Shown: piece by piece, positions 21,095 to 29,300 of the stretch
Numbering within the stretch: position 1 is the first letter of the stretch
Layout of the letters: every line of letters starts with the position of its first letter
DNA from: an uncultured Microbulbifer sp.
GTDB taxonomy: Bacteria; Pseudomonadota; Gammaproteobacteria; Pseudomonadales; Cellvibrionaceae
Assembly (NCBI RefSeq): GCF_913055755.1
Contig: NZ_CAJXKH010000040.1
Coordinates: 1-32,992, forward strand
DNA: 32,992 bases
Direction: 5' to 3'
Program-made: the position numbers and the translations under genes
Notes under the pieces: generated by a model
Database searches by the model: none
The model's input: only the letters and a program-made list of their open reading frames with translations
What the model was told of the DNA's origin: nothing

Positions 21095-21126
21095 CAAAAA
21101 AGCCGGCATTAATGCCGGCTTTTTTA
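21095..21126. terminator. Bidirectional intrinsic terminator after the S46 peptidase
   Basis: The stem AGCCGGCATTAATGCCGGCT is flanked by A and T runs and is symmetrical on both strands. It also ends the convergent dcd operon. Confidence 0.92.
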
Positions 21127-21127
21127 T

Positions 21128-21313
21128 TTACACTAATTTGGTCTTGGTTTTCCCACAGCGCTGGCAGCGGTACTCGGTCACCAGCTTGCCCTGCTTCACA
21201 TCAAACTTGCGCTCGGTCACCACCACCCATTTGTGGAAACCGTCCCGGCACAGGCTGCTGCCCTTGTGTTTTTCCCAGGCAGTCTTTCTCTTGAATGGCA
21301 GTACGTCACCCAT
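21128..21313 (-). CDS. Small zinc-ribbon protein, function unknown
   Basis: This 61-aa basic protein starts MGDVLPFKRKTAWEKHKGSS. It has C22 in LCRDGFHKW (H27 nearby) and C51-Q-R-C54-G in YRCQRCGKTKTK, so one zinc could be bound by a C/H plus CxxC arrangement. I recall similar short proteins as widespread conserved hypotheticals in gammaproteobacteria, without an assigned role. Its start lies 11 bp after the stop of the YhiN-like gene, so it is the last gene of the dcd operon. A nucleic-acid-related role is possible but not shown. Confidence 0.82.
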   Translation of the reverse strand: MGDVLPFKRKTAWEKHKGSSLCRDGFHKWVVVTERKFDVKQGKLVTEYRCQRCGKTKTKLV

Positions 21314-21324
21314 AATGTTCTCCG

Positions 21325-22539
21325 TCAGACCTCACCGCCGGCCGCGTGCGCAGATGCCCAGGCCCACTGAAAATTAAACCCACCCAGCCAGCCGGTCACA
21401 TCCAGCACCTCGCCGATAAAATACAGTCCCGGCTGTTTCTGGCTCTCCATGCTGCGGGAAGAAACCTCGTTGGTATCCACTCCGCCCAGTGTCACCTCCG
21501 CAGTGCGGTAACCCTCGGTGCCCTCCGGAATCAGGCTCCAGGTCTGCAGCTTTTCGCCAAGGGTTTTTAGTTCACTCTCGCCATACTGCTTCAGCGGCTT
21601 GCTCTCAATCCCGTTCAGCTGCAGGAAAAACTGCACCAGTTTTTTGCTCCAGAGCTCCGCCAGGATCGTGTGCAGAAAACTTTCCGGCTTTTTACCGCGC
21701 TGCTCGCCGAGCCATTGTGCCAGGTCCAACCCCGGAGCCAGGTCGAATTCCACCGCCTTGCCTTCACGCCAGTGGCTGGAAATCTGCAGCACCGCCGGGC
21801 CGGACAAACCCTTGTGGGTAAACAGCATCTGCTCGTGGAAGTGCCCCTGCTCACAGCTGGCATTGACCGCCAGGGAAGTGCCCGGCAATTCCTGCTGCCG
21901 CGCCAGCGCGCGTTTGTTCAGGGTAAACGGCACCAGCGCCGCGCGGGTGGGAATTAGGTTGTGGCCGAACTGCCTGGCAATATCGTAGCCAAATCCGGTC
22001 GCGCCCATGGTGGGAATCGACAGGCCGCCGGTGGCGATCACCAGGGATTCGCACACCACCTTGCCGAGACTGGTGTGCACTTCAAAGCCTTTCCCACCCT
22101 CTCCCTCTAGGGTCTCCAGAGGCTCGATGCGCTGGATCTCGCAGCGGGTGCGAATCTGGGCCCTGGCCTCGCGGCACTCCGTGAGCAGCAGGTCGACAAT
22201 ATCCCGGGACTTGTTGTCGCAGAACAGCTGGCCGAGGGTCTTCTCGTGATAGGGGATACCGTGCTTTTCCACCAGCGCAATAAAGTCCCACTGGGTGTAG
22301 CGGGCCAGGGCGGATTTACAGAAGTGGGGGTTTTCGCTGTAGAAGTTGTCCGGCGCCGTGTACAGATTGGTGAAGTTGCAGCGGCCGCCGCCGGACATCA
22401 GGATTTTCTTGCCGACCTTGTTGGCGTGGTCCAGCACCAGCACGCTGCGCCCGCGCTTGCCCGCCACCGCCGCACACATCAGGCCGGCGGCGCCGGCGCC
22501 GATGATCAGTACATCGGCCTGGGCGGGAAAGTCTGTCAT
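21325..22539 (-). CDS. YhiN/HI0933-family flavoprotein (NAD(P)/FAD-dependent oxidoreductase)
   Basis: This 404-aa protein begins with a Rossmann FAD-binding site, DVLIIGAGAAGLMCA (9-23), followed by the family signature KVGKKILMSGGGRCNFTN (about 42-59). ESLVIATGGLSIPTMGATG contains the second FAD-contact ATGG motif. The C terminus has GLYFIGEVLDVTGWLGGFNFQWAWASA, the other strong signature of the family. The physiological reaction is not established. It lies 25 bp after dcd and 11 bp before the zinc-ribbon gene, so it is within that operon. It starts at ATG. Confidence 0.94.
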   Translation of the reverse strand: MTDFPAQADVLIIGAGAAGLMCAAVAGKRGRSVLVLDHANKVGKKILMSGGGRCNFTNLYTAPDNFYSENPHFCKSALARYTQWDFIALVEKHGIPYHEKTLGQLFCDNKSRDIVDLLLTECREARAQIRTRCEIQRIEPLETLEGEGGKGFEVHTSLGKVVCESLVIATGGLSIPTMGATGFGYDIARQFGHNLIPTRAALVPFTLNKRALARQQELPGTSLAVNASCEQGHFHEQMLFTHKGLSGPAVLQISSHWREGKAVEFDLAPGLDLAQWLGEQRGKKPESFLHTILAELWSKKLVQFFLQLNGIESKPLKQYGESELKTLGEKLQTWSLIPEGTEGYRTAEVTLGGVDTNEVSSRSMESQKQPGLYFIGEVLDVTGWLGGFNFQWAWASAHAAGGEV

Positions 22540-22564
22540 GGCAAAACTTTGTCAGATTGGAAGA

Positions 22565-23134
22565 TCAGGTCTTCGGCAGGGTCACGCCGCGCTGGCCCTG
22601 GTATTTGCCGCCGCGGTCCTTGTAGGACACATCGCAGATCTCGTCGGACTCGAAGAACAGCATCTGCGCCACACCTTCATTAGCGTAGATCTTCGCCGGC
22701 AGGTTGGTGGTGTTGGAGAATTCCAGGGTCACGTGCCCTTCCCACTCCGGCTCCAGCGGGGTCACATTGACGATGATGCCGCAGCGGGCGTAGGTGGACT
22801 TGCCCAGGCAGATGGTCAGCACCGAGCGCGGGATACGGAAGTACTCCACGGTGCGCGCCAGGGCAAAGGAGTTCGGCGGGATCACGCAGTAGTCGCCGGT
22901 CACATCCACAAAGCTGTCTTCGTCAAATGCCTTGGGGTCCACGGTGGCGGAGTGCACATTGGTGAAGATCTTGAACTCGCTGGCACAGCGCACATCGTAG
23001 CCGTAGCTGGAGGTGCCGTAGGAGATCAGGCGGTCACCGGATTCACCGTGGCGTACCTGGCCCGGTTCAAAGGGCTCGATCATGCCCTCGTGCTCAGCCA
23101 TACGACGAATCCACTTATCGGATTTGATGCTCAC
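22565..23134 (-). CDS. dcd: dCTP deaminase
   Basis: Dcd deaminates dCTP to dUTP, feeding dTMP synthesis. It is 189 aa, near the usual length. It shows the full family pattern: [15 protein letters not shown] (43-57), [10 protein letters not shown] (111-120) and [16 protein letters not shown] (126-141) with E138 as the catalytic glutamate, and GVAQMLFF further on. The start is GTG ([11 protein letters not shown]) with AGGGGGCAGG upstream. A TATGAT -10 box lies on the minus strand at 23188-23183. It is divergent from imuA and heads an operon with the YhiN-like and zinc-ribbon genes. Confidence 0.97.
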   Translation of the reverse strand: MSIKSDKWIRRMAEHEGMIEPFEPGQVRHGESGDRLISYGTSSYGYDVRCASEFKIFTNVHSATVDPKAFDEDSFVDVTGDYCVIPPNSFALARTVEYFRIPRSVLTICLGKSTYARCGIIVNVTPLEPEWEGHVTLEFSNTTNLPAKIYANEGVAQMLFFESDEICDVSYKDRGGKYQGQRGVTLPKT

Positions 23135-23234
23135 CCTGCCCCCTCGATTTATACAAATGTCTGGTCACACAAAAGAGGCCGAATCATAGCCGGTTTGACC
23201 TGTTCGAAAAAGTGCCAACCTAGTTGGTACAGGC

Positions 23235-23263
23235 TTGCCGACACTGGACGACTACTGTATAAA
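23235..23263 (+). promoter_or_regulatory. Predicted promoter of the imuA-imuB operon
   Basis: TTGCCG (23235-23240), a 17-bp spacer and TATAAA (23258-23263). The -10 lies inside the first LexA box, so LexA binding would occlude RNA polymerase. The start of transcription should fall near 23270. Confidence 0.6.
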
Positions 23264-23294
23264 TTGCCAGTAGATACTGTATGCACATCCAGTC
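23253..23294 (+). promoter_or_regulatory. Two tandem LexA (SOS) boxes
   Basis: TACTGTATAAATTGCCAGTA (23253-23272) and TACTGTATGCACATCCAGTC (23275-23294) both fit CTG-N10-CAG with the wider TACTGTAT left half. They are spaced 22 bp centre to centre, about two helical turns, so two LexA dimers would lie on the same face. Box 1 covers the -10 and box 2 covers the start of transcription. Confidence 0.85.
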
Positions 23295-23331
23295 AACCCC
23301 GTTTCAAAAGCCCGTGCGGAGCAAGCCGATC

Positions 23332-24051
23332 GTGAACAGCGCCGAAAACTTCATGCAAAACAAGCAGTTAAGTAACCAGGCCGACAGTCAGCCAGCAACC
23401 CAGCCGCTACAGCAGCTGCTGACCCGGCCGGATATCTGGCAGCTGGCCAATCGCCAGCGGCAGCCCCGCACCGGCATTGCCACCGGCTTTCGCGGCCTGG
23501 ATGCCCTGCTCGCCAACCACGGCTGGCCCCGCGGCGCCACCAGCGAACTGCTGGTAGACAAAGGCGGCATCGGCGAGCTGTCCCTGATCCTGCCCACCCT
23601 GGCGGAGATGACCCGCCAGGGGCGCATGGTGATCCTGATCAATCCGCCACACATTCCCTACGCACCGGCACTGGTACAGGCGGGCGTGCAGCTGGAAAAA
23701 CTGCTGATCCTGCACCCCCGCGGCCAGCGGGATCAGTTGTGGGCCGCAGAGCAGTCCCTGCAATCCGGCGCCTGTGGCGCACTGGTGGGCTGGCAGACCA
23801 AAGAAACTCCCGCCGACAAGGACCTGCGCCGCCTGCAGGTCGCCGCCCGCGAGGGCGACTGCCTGCACTTTCATTTTCGCCCCGGTTCCTGCGCCAACAC
23901 CCCCTCCCCCGCTGCGCTGCGCCTGCAGCTGAAAAGCGATGGCGAACAACTGGCACTGCAGCTGCTCAAGCAGCTGAACGGCAAATCCGGCCAGCGCATC
24001 CACCTGGCGCGCAACCCGGATCTGGTCCGCCGCGACCAGCCGCTGCACTAA
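23332..24051 (+). CDS. imuA: Translesion synthesis accessory protein ImuA (RecA/SulA-like)
   Basis: ImuA is a RecA-like accessory protein that acts with ImuB and DnaE2 in mutagenic repair after DNA damage. The typical pattern is present: RTGIATGFRGLDALLANHGWPRGATSELL near the N terminus, GELSLILPTLAEMTRQGRMVILINPPHIPY, and LHFHFRP in the C-terminal half. The open frame extends back to an ATG at 23281, but that ATG lies inside the second LexA box and only about 11 nt from the predicted transcription start. I therefore prefer the GTG at 23332 (GGAG 10 nt upstream), giving 239 aa; ATG 23353 is a further alternative. It is followed 25 bp later by imuB. Confidence 0.9.
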   Translation: MNSAENFMQNKQLSNQADSQPATQPLQQLLTRPDIWQLANRQRQPRTGIATGFRGLDALLANHGWPRGATSELLVDKGGIGELSLILPTLAEMTRQGRMVILINPPHIPYAPALVQAGVQLEKLLILHPRGQRDQLWAAEQSLQSGACGALVGWQTKETPADKDLRRLQVAAREGDCLHFHFRPGSCANTPSPAALRLQLKSDGEQLALQLLKQLNGKSGQRIHLARNPDLVRRDQPLH

Positions 24052-24076
24052 GCAGAAAACAAAGAGAGGCCGCACC

Positions 24077-25600
24077 ATGCTCTGGCTCTGCATCCAGTTT
24101 CCCAAACTGCCCCTGGAGGCCCTGACCCGCGCCCACCGCAAGGCCGGCGATGACACGCCGCTGGCCGTCACCCAGAGCAGCCTGATCCTGGAAGCCAACG
24201 CCGCCGCCAGCACCCACAACGTAACCGCCGGCCTCACCATCGCCACCGCCTGTGCCTACTGCCCGGCGCTGGAATTGCTGGAGCGGGATAGCGAGCGGGA
24301 ATCGCAGCTGCTGCAACAGCTAGCCCAGTGGGGCTACAGCTTTACCCCGGTGGTCTCCCCCCGCGGCAGCGCCAGTCAGAAAAGCAGCAGTAAAAATGCC
24401 CGCAGCGGGGAAGAAACCGACTGTCTGTTTCTGGAACTAAGCGGCAGCCTGAAAGCCAGCGGCGGCCTCGCGCCCCTGTTGCAGCAACTGCGCAAAGAGC
24501 TGCACAAAATGCGCATCAGCCACTTTATGGGCCTCGGCCACAGTCCCAGTGCCGCGCACCTGCTCAGCCAGCTGCCGGAACACCGCCAGTGGCTGGCGGA
24601 AACCAAGGCGCCGCCGACACCGCAACAGTGGCGCCAGTGGATCAGCTTCGCCCCCAGCAAACTGCTGGACTGCAGCAACAAGGCCATCGCCAAACTGTAT
24701 GCCTGCGGCATCAAACGGGTCAGCCAGCTACTGGCCATTCCCCTGTCGGAAGTGGGCAACCGCTTCGGGCGCGGGTTTATCGATTACTTGGCGCGCCTCA
24801 ACGGCACCCGCCCGGACCCGGTGCCCAGCTACGAGCCGCCACCGGAATTCCACAGCGAACTCTTTTTCCCCAGCCCGCTGGATAACAGCGAGCAGCTCCT
24901 GTTCCCCGCCGGGCGCCTGGTGCGCGAACTCTGCAGGCAACTGCAGCGCCGCCAGCTCTACAGCCAGCAATTGTGCTGGGTGCTGGATTACGGCAGCCGT
25001 GGCAGTCGGGAAGTGAAAGTGGAGATCTCCCGCCCGCTGCTGGACCCGCAGCGGCTGATCGCACTCACCAAGCTGCAACTGGAACGGGTAGAGCTGCAGG
25101 AACCGGTGCAGGCACTGGCCCTCAAGTGCCAGCAACTGCGGGCACTGGAAGCGCAGAGCCTGCGCGAAGATTTTTTTGATGAAGGCAGCAAGCTGCACGA
25201 CAGCTACCAGCTGATCGACAAGCTCAAGGCCCGCCTCGGCCACCAGGCCCTGTCCGGCGTCACCCTCAAGGAGAGCTACCTGCCGGAGCAGGCCTGGGCC
25301 AGCGCCGACAGTCTCAGCCTGCAGAGCCGGCAACGCGGCCACCAGCTAAACCCGGTCAACGCCCCCCGCCCCAGCTGGCTGCTACCCAGGCCAGACAGAA
25401 TCCAGCAGCGGGACCACAAACTGTTTTACGACGGCGAGCTGCAACTGCTCCAGGGCCCCGAACGCATCGACGGCTACTGGTGGCAACACCGCCGCCACGC
25501 CCGCGACTACTACATCGCCCGCGGGGTGCAGGGGAGCCTGTACTGGGTGTTTCAGGACCTGACGTCTGAGGATTGGTATCTGCATGGGGTTTACGGGTGA
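24077..25600 (+). CDS. imuB: Y-family polymerase-like protein ImuB
   Basis: ImuB (507 aa) is a catalytically inactive Y-family homologue that bridges ImuA, the sliding clamp and DnaE2. It begins MLWLCIQFPKLPLEALTR, where active Y-family polymerases have acidic metal ligands that are absent here, as is normal for ImuB. DCLFLELSGSLKASGGL, then MGLGHSPSAAHLLSQL and the little-finger region follow. It ends VFQDLTSEDWYLHGVYG, the usual ImuB C terminus. GAGAGG precedes the ATG. In most relatives dnaE2 follows directly; here a toxin-antitoxin pair of about 540 bp intervenes. Confidence 0.95.
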   Translation: MLWLCIQFPKLPLEALTRAHRKAGDDTPLAVTQSSLILEANAAASTHNVTAGLTIATACAYCPALELLERDSERESQLLQQLAQWGYSFTPVVSPRGSASQKSSSKNARSGEETDCLFLELSGSLKASGGLAPLLQQLRKELHKMRISHFMGLGHSPSAAHLLSQLPEHRQWLAETKAPPTPQQWRQWISFAPSKLLDCSNKAIAKLYACGIKRVSQLLAIPLSEVGNRFGRGFIDYLARLNGTRPDPVPSYEPPPEFHSELFFPSPLDNSEQLLFPAGRLVRELCRQLQRRQLYSQQLCWVLDYGSRGSREVKVEISRPLLDPQRLIALTKLQLERVELQEPVQALALKCQQLRALEAQSLREDFFDEGSKLHDSYQLIDKLKARLGHQALSGVTLKESYLPEQAWASADSLSLQSRQRGHQLNPVNAPRPSWLLPRPDRIQQRDHKLFYDGELQLLQGPERIDGYWWQHRRHARDYYIARGVQGSLYWVFQDLTSEDWYLHGVYG

Positions 25601-25660
25601 GAACTTGACCACAGGGTCGAAACTGCAATCGCTGATGGCATGCTCCAATTTCCAACCACC

Positions 25661-25725
25661 GTTAAACACTGTTTAATTTGTTTAACTCTATTTAACACTG
25701 CTATCTGCGTTAAACTAGGCTTAAC
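25661..25725 (+). repeat. Cluster of TTTAAC/GTTAAA repeats, candidate antitoxin operator
   Basis: Within 65 bp there are GTTAAACACTGTTTAA (25661-25676), TTTAAC at 25681 and 25691, GTTAAAC at 25709 and TTAAC at 25721, in both orientations. Repeated short half-sites directly upstream of a ribbon-helix-helix antitoxin are the usual form of an autoregulatory operator. The region is much more AT-rich than imuB. Confidence 0.6.
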
Positions 25726-25751
25726 AACGACCGGTGGCAGGAGAGAGCATC

Positions 25752-26015
25752 ATGCTGGGTGTAAGACTTGATAAAGATCTGGAGCGTCGACTATCCGCCT
25801 TGGCGGAAAAAACTCATCGCTCAAAAAGCTATCTGGCCAAAGAGGCACTCAAGCTGTACCTGGCCCAGGAAGAGGCCAAGGAGCGGGAAAAGGCTATTGC
25901 ACTGGCCCGCTGGGAAGAGTTCCAGCGCACCGGGAAAAGTGCTTCCAACGAAGACGTTATGGAATGGCTCGATAGCTGGGGAACCGATCAGGAAAAACCA
26001 TGGACCGGGAAATAA
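25752..26015 (+). CDS. Ribbon-helix-helix antitoxin (ParD/RelB-like)
   Basis: This 87-aa antitoxin should bind the toxin encoded next to it and repress its own promoter. MLGVRLDKDLERRLSALAEK gives the beta strand and first helix of a ribbon-helix-helix fold, and THRSKSYLAKEALKLYLAQEE gives the second helix. The acidic, flexible C terminus (SASNEDVMEWLDSWG) is the part expected to wrap the toxin. I take ATG 25752, which has AGGAGA upstream; a GTG six codons earlier is possible. Its end overlaps the toxin start by 16 bp, typical of type II pairs. It lies inside the mutasome cassette, between imuB and dnaE2. Confidence 0.9.
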   Translation: MLGVRLDKDLERRLSALAEKTHRSKSYLAKEALKLYLAQEEAKEREKAIALARWEEFQRTGKSASNEDVMEWLDSWGTDQEKPWTGK

Positions 26016-26290
26016 TCTGGCTGCCGGAGGCGGTAACAGACCTGATGCGGCTCAGAAGCTTTATCCAACAGGAAAACCCCGAAGCGGCCAAAAAAGCCGC
26101 AAGGCGGATTCAGGAAGCCATCAAGATCCTGCAGAACAACCCCGAGGCCGGCCGCCCCGTAGAGGAGGCCATGCCATTCAGAGACCTGGTCATTCCTTTC
26201 GGTTCAGGAAATTACATTGTGCGCTACCGGGAAACCGTCGCGTCTCTTGTGATCGTGCGGCTACGCCATAGCCGGGAGAACACTTTTTAG
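26000..26290 (+). CDS. RelE/ParE family toxin
   Basis: This 96-aa toxin belongs to the RelE/ParE superfamily, whose members either cleave mRNA on the ribosome or inhibit gyrase. The fold pattern is clear: IIWLPEAVTDLMRLRSFI, AAKKAARRIQEAIKILQNNPEAGRPVE, FRDLVIPFGSGNYIVRYRE and VIVRLRHSREN. The PEAGRP segment and RLRHSREN ending favour the ParE branch. It overlaps the antitoxin by 16 bp. The product is intact with no frameshift, so the pair may be active. dnaE2 starts 60 bp downstream. Confidence 0.92.
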   Translation: MDREIIWLPEAVTDLMRLRSFIQQENPEAAKKAARRIQEAIKILQNNPEAGRPVEEAMPFRDLVIPFGSGNYIVRYRETVASLVIVRLRHSRENTF

Positions 26291-26299
26291 GAGACCTGC

Positions 26300-26332
26300 A
26301 CAACAACCTGAACCGGTAACCATCGTTGTTGT
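26300..26332 (+). other. Hairpin between the toxin gene and dnaE2
   Basis: ACAACAAC (26300-26307) and GTTGTTGT (26325-26332) are perfect 8-bp arms around 17 nt that contain a small ACCGGT palindrome. No T run follows, so it is not an intrinsic terminator. It lies just before the dnaE2 start and could affect its translation or mRNA stability. Confidence 0.35.
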
Positions 26333-26350
26333 AGGTATCCGATTCAGGCC

Positions 26351-29300
26351 ATGCAGTACGCCGAACTTTTCTGCCAGAGTAACTTTTCATTTCTGCAGGG
26401 CGCCTCGCACCCACAGGAACTGATCGCTACCGCCCATACGCTCGGTTACCGCGCCCTCGCCATTACCGACGAGTGCTCCATGGCGGGCGTGGTGCGGGCC
26501 TATGCCGAGCTGGAAAAACTCAAGGCCGAAGGCAGCGAGCTGAAACTCATCTGCGGCAGTTTTTTCCGCCTGCAGGAAAGCAACCAGCAACTGGTCTTGC
26601 TGGCACCAGACAAAACCGCCTACAGCGAAATCTGTCAGCTGATTTCCACCTCGCGTCTGCGCGCGGAAAAAGGCCAGTACCAGACCTTTCTGGAAGATGT
26701 GCTTACGACCTGCAAACAGGCGATCTGCCTGTGGCTGCCAACCAGCACACCACTGGAGATCCCCCCGGCCCTGAAGCAGCAGTTCAGCCAGCGCCTGTAT
26801 ATTGCATTCAACAACCGGCTGCTACCCGGACAAAACCTGCAATTAACCCAGCTGCTCGCATTTGCCCAATCCCAGCAGCTGCCGCAGGTGGCCACCAACG
26901 CGGTACTGATGCACCACCGCAGCCGCAAGCCCCTGCAGGATGTGCTCAACGCGAATTACCACAATTGCACCCTGGATCAGCTGGGCTACCGCCTGGAGCA
27001 GAATGCAGAGCGCTATTTGCGCCCCTTGCCGGAAATCGCCTCGCTCTATCCCGAGAGCACCATCGCCAACACGCTCGAGATCGCCAACCGCTGTACCTTC
27101 AGCCTGAAGGAGCTGCAATACCAGTACCCCTCGGAAGTCCTCGCCCCCGGTAAAAACGCCAGCGACTACCTGCGGGAACTGGTGGAAACCGGCATCCCGA
27201 TACGCTGGCCCAAAGGCCCGGAAGAACGCATCCGCAAACAGATCGACATCGAACTGGCACTGATTGCCGAGCTCCAATACGAGCACTACTTCCTCACCAT
27301 CTACGATATCGTCCAGTACGCCCGCAGCCAGCACATCCTGTACCAGGGACGCGGCTCCGCGGCCAATTCCGTGGTGTGCTACTGCCTGTTTATCACCGAG
27401 ATCGACCCGCACAAGATCGGCCTGTTGTTCGAGCGCTTTATCTCCCGCGAACGCAACGAACCACCGGATATCGACGTGGACTTCGAGCACGAGCGGCGCG
27501 AGGAAATCATCCAGTACATCTACCGGAAGTACGGCCGCGAGCGCGCCGGGCTCGCCGCCACCAAGATCACCTACCGTTTCAAAAGCGCGCTGCGGGATGT
27601 GGGCAAGGCCCTCGGCCTCGGCGCCGCCACCATCGAGCGCCTGCAGGCGGAGCGCACCTGGTGGGACAAACTGGAAGACTTTCCGCAGCAGATGCAGAAG
27701 GCCGGTATCAACCCCGACAGCACCGCGGGCAAAATGCTGCCGGCACTACTGGAACAGATCTATGGCTTTCCGCGGCACCTGTCCCAGCATGTGGGCGGCT
27801 TCGTGATTACCCAGCTGCCTCTGAGCCAGCTGGTGCCCATCGAAAATGCCGCCATGGACGAGCGCACCATCGTGCAGTGGGACAAGGAAGATATCGAAGA
27901 CCTGAAATTGATGAAGGTGGATATCCTCGCCCTCGGCATGCTCACCGCCCTGCGCAAGTCCCTCACCTATATCGCGCTCTACGGCCGGCGCATGCGCCTG
28001 CAGGACATCCCCCCGGACGACGGTGACGTGTATGAAATGATGTGCCGCGCCGACACCGTCGGCGTATTCCAGATCGAATCCCGCGCGCAGATGAGCATGC
28101 TGCCGCGACTGCAGCCGCGGCGCTTTTACGAGCTGGTGATCGAGATCGCCATCGTCCGCCCCGGACCGATCCAGGGCGGCATGGTGCACCCCTACCTGCG
28201 GCGCAAGCAGCAGCAGGAACCCGTCACCTACCCCCACGAAAACCTGCGCCCCGTTCTCGAGCGCACCTTGGGCGTGCCGATTTTTCAGGAACAGGTGATC
28301 AAGCTCTCCATGGTGGCCGCCGGCTTCAGCGGCGGCGAGGCCGACGCCCTGCGCCGCGCCATGGCCAGCTGGGGCAAGAACGGCAACCTGATCCAGTTCC
28401 GGGAAAAACTGATCAACGGCATGCTCGCCAACGGCTACCAGCGCAGCCTCGCCGAGCAGCTGTTCGAACAGATGAAGGGCTTCGGCTCTTACGGCTTCCC
28501 GGAATCCCACTCCGCCAGCTTCGCCCTGCTCGCCTACTTCTCCGCCTGGATCAAACACCACCACCCGGCGGCCTTCTACTGCGGCCTGCTCAACAGCCAG
28601 CCCATGGGCTTCTACGCCCCCGCGCAACTGGTCTACGACGCCCAGCGCCACAACGTAACCGTACTGCCCATCAACGTACAGTACAGCCACTGGCACCACC
28701 GCCTGGAATTGCCGCCATCCCGAATCCCGGCCCTGCGCCTGGGCATGCGCCTGATCAAGGGCCTCAGCGAACAGAGCGCAGAAACCATCACCACCCAGCG
28801 CCAGCAGGGAAACTTCACCAGCCTGGAAGACTTCCACCAGCGAGCCCTCCTCTCCCCGGAGCAACGCGCCGCCCTCGCCAGCGCCAACAGCTTCCACACC
28901 CTGGCGGAAAACCGCTACCAGAACACCTGGCAAGCCCTCAGCCACCAGCTGGAAAACCTGCCAAGCTGTACCCTCCTGCCGGAGAACACACTGGAAGACA
29001 ACACCTACAGCGACTACAGCAGCACCGGCCTCAGCCTGCGCGAACACCCCATCGCCCTGCTGCGCAAACAGCACAAATACCGCAACCTCCTCAGAGCCTG
29101 CGACCTCCCCCGTTGCCGCGACGGCCAGCAAGTAAAAATACTCGGCCTAACCACCTGCCGCCAACGCCCCGGCAGCGCCTCGGGGGTGATGTTTCTGACC
29201 CTGGAAGACGAGACCGGGGTAGTGAATGTGGTGTTGTGGGAACAGGTGCAGCTGCGCTACCGGGCGGAAATCAAGGGGGGAAATATTCTGTTGATTGAGG

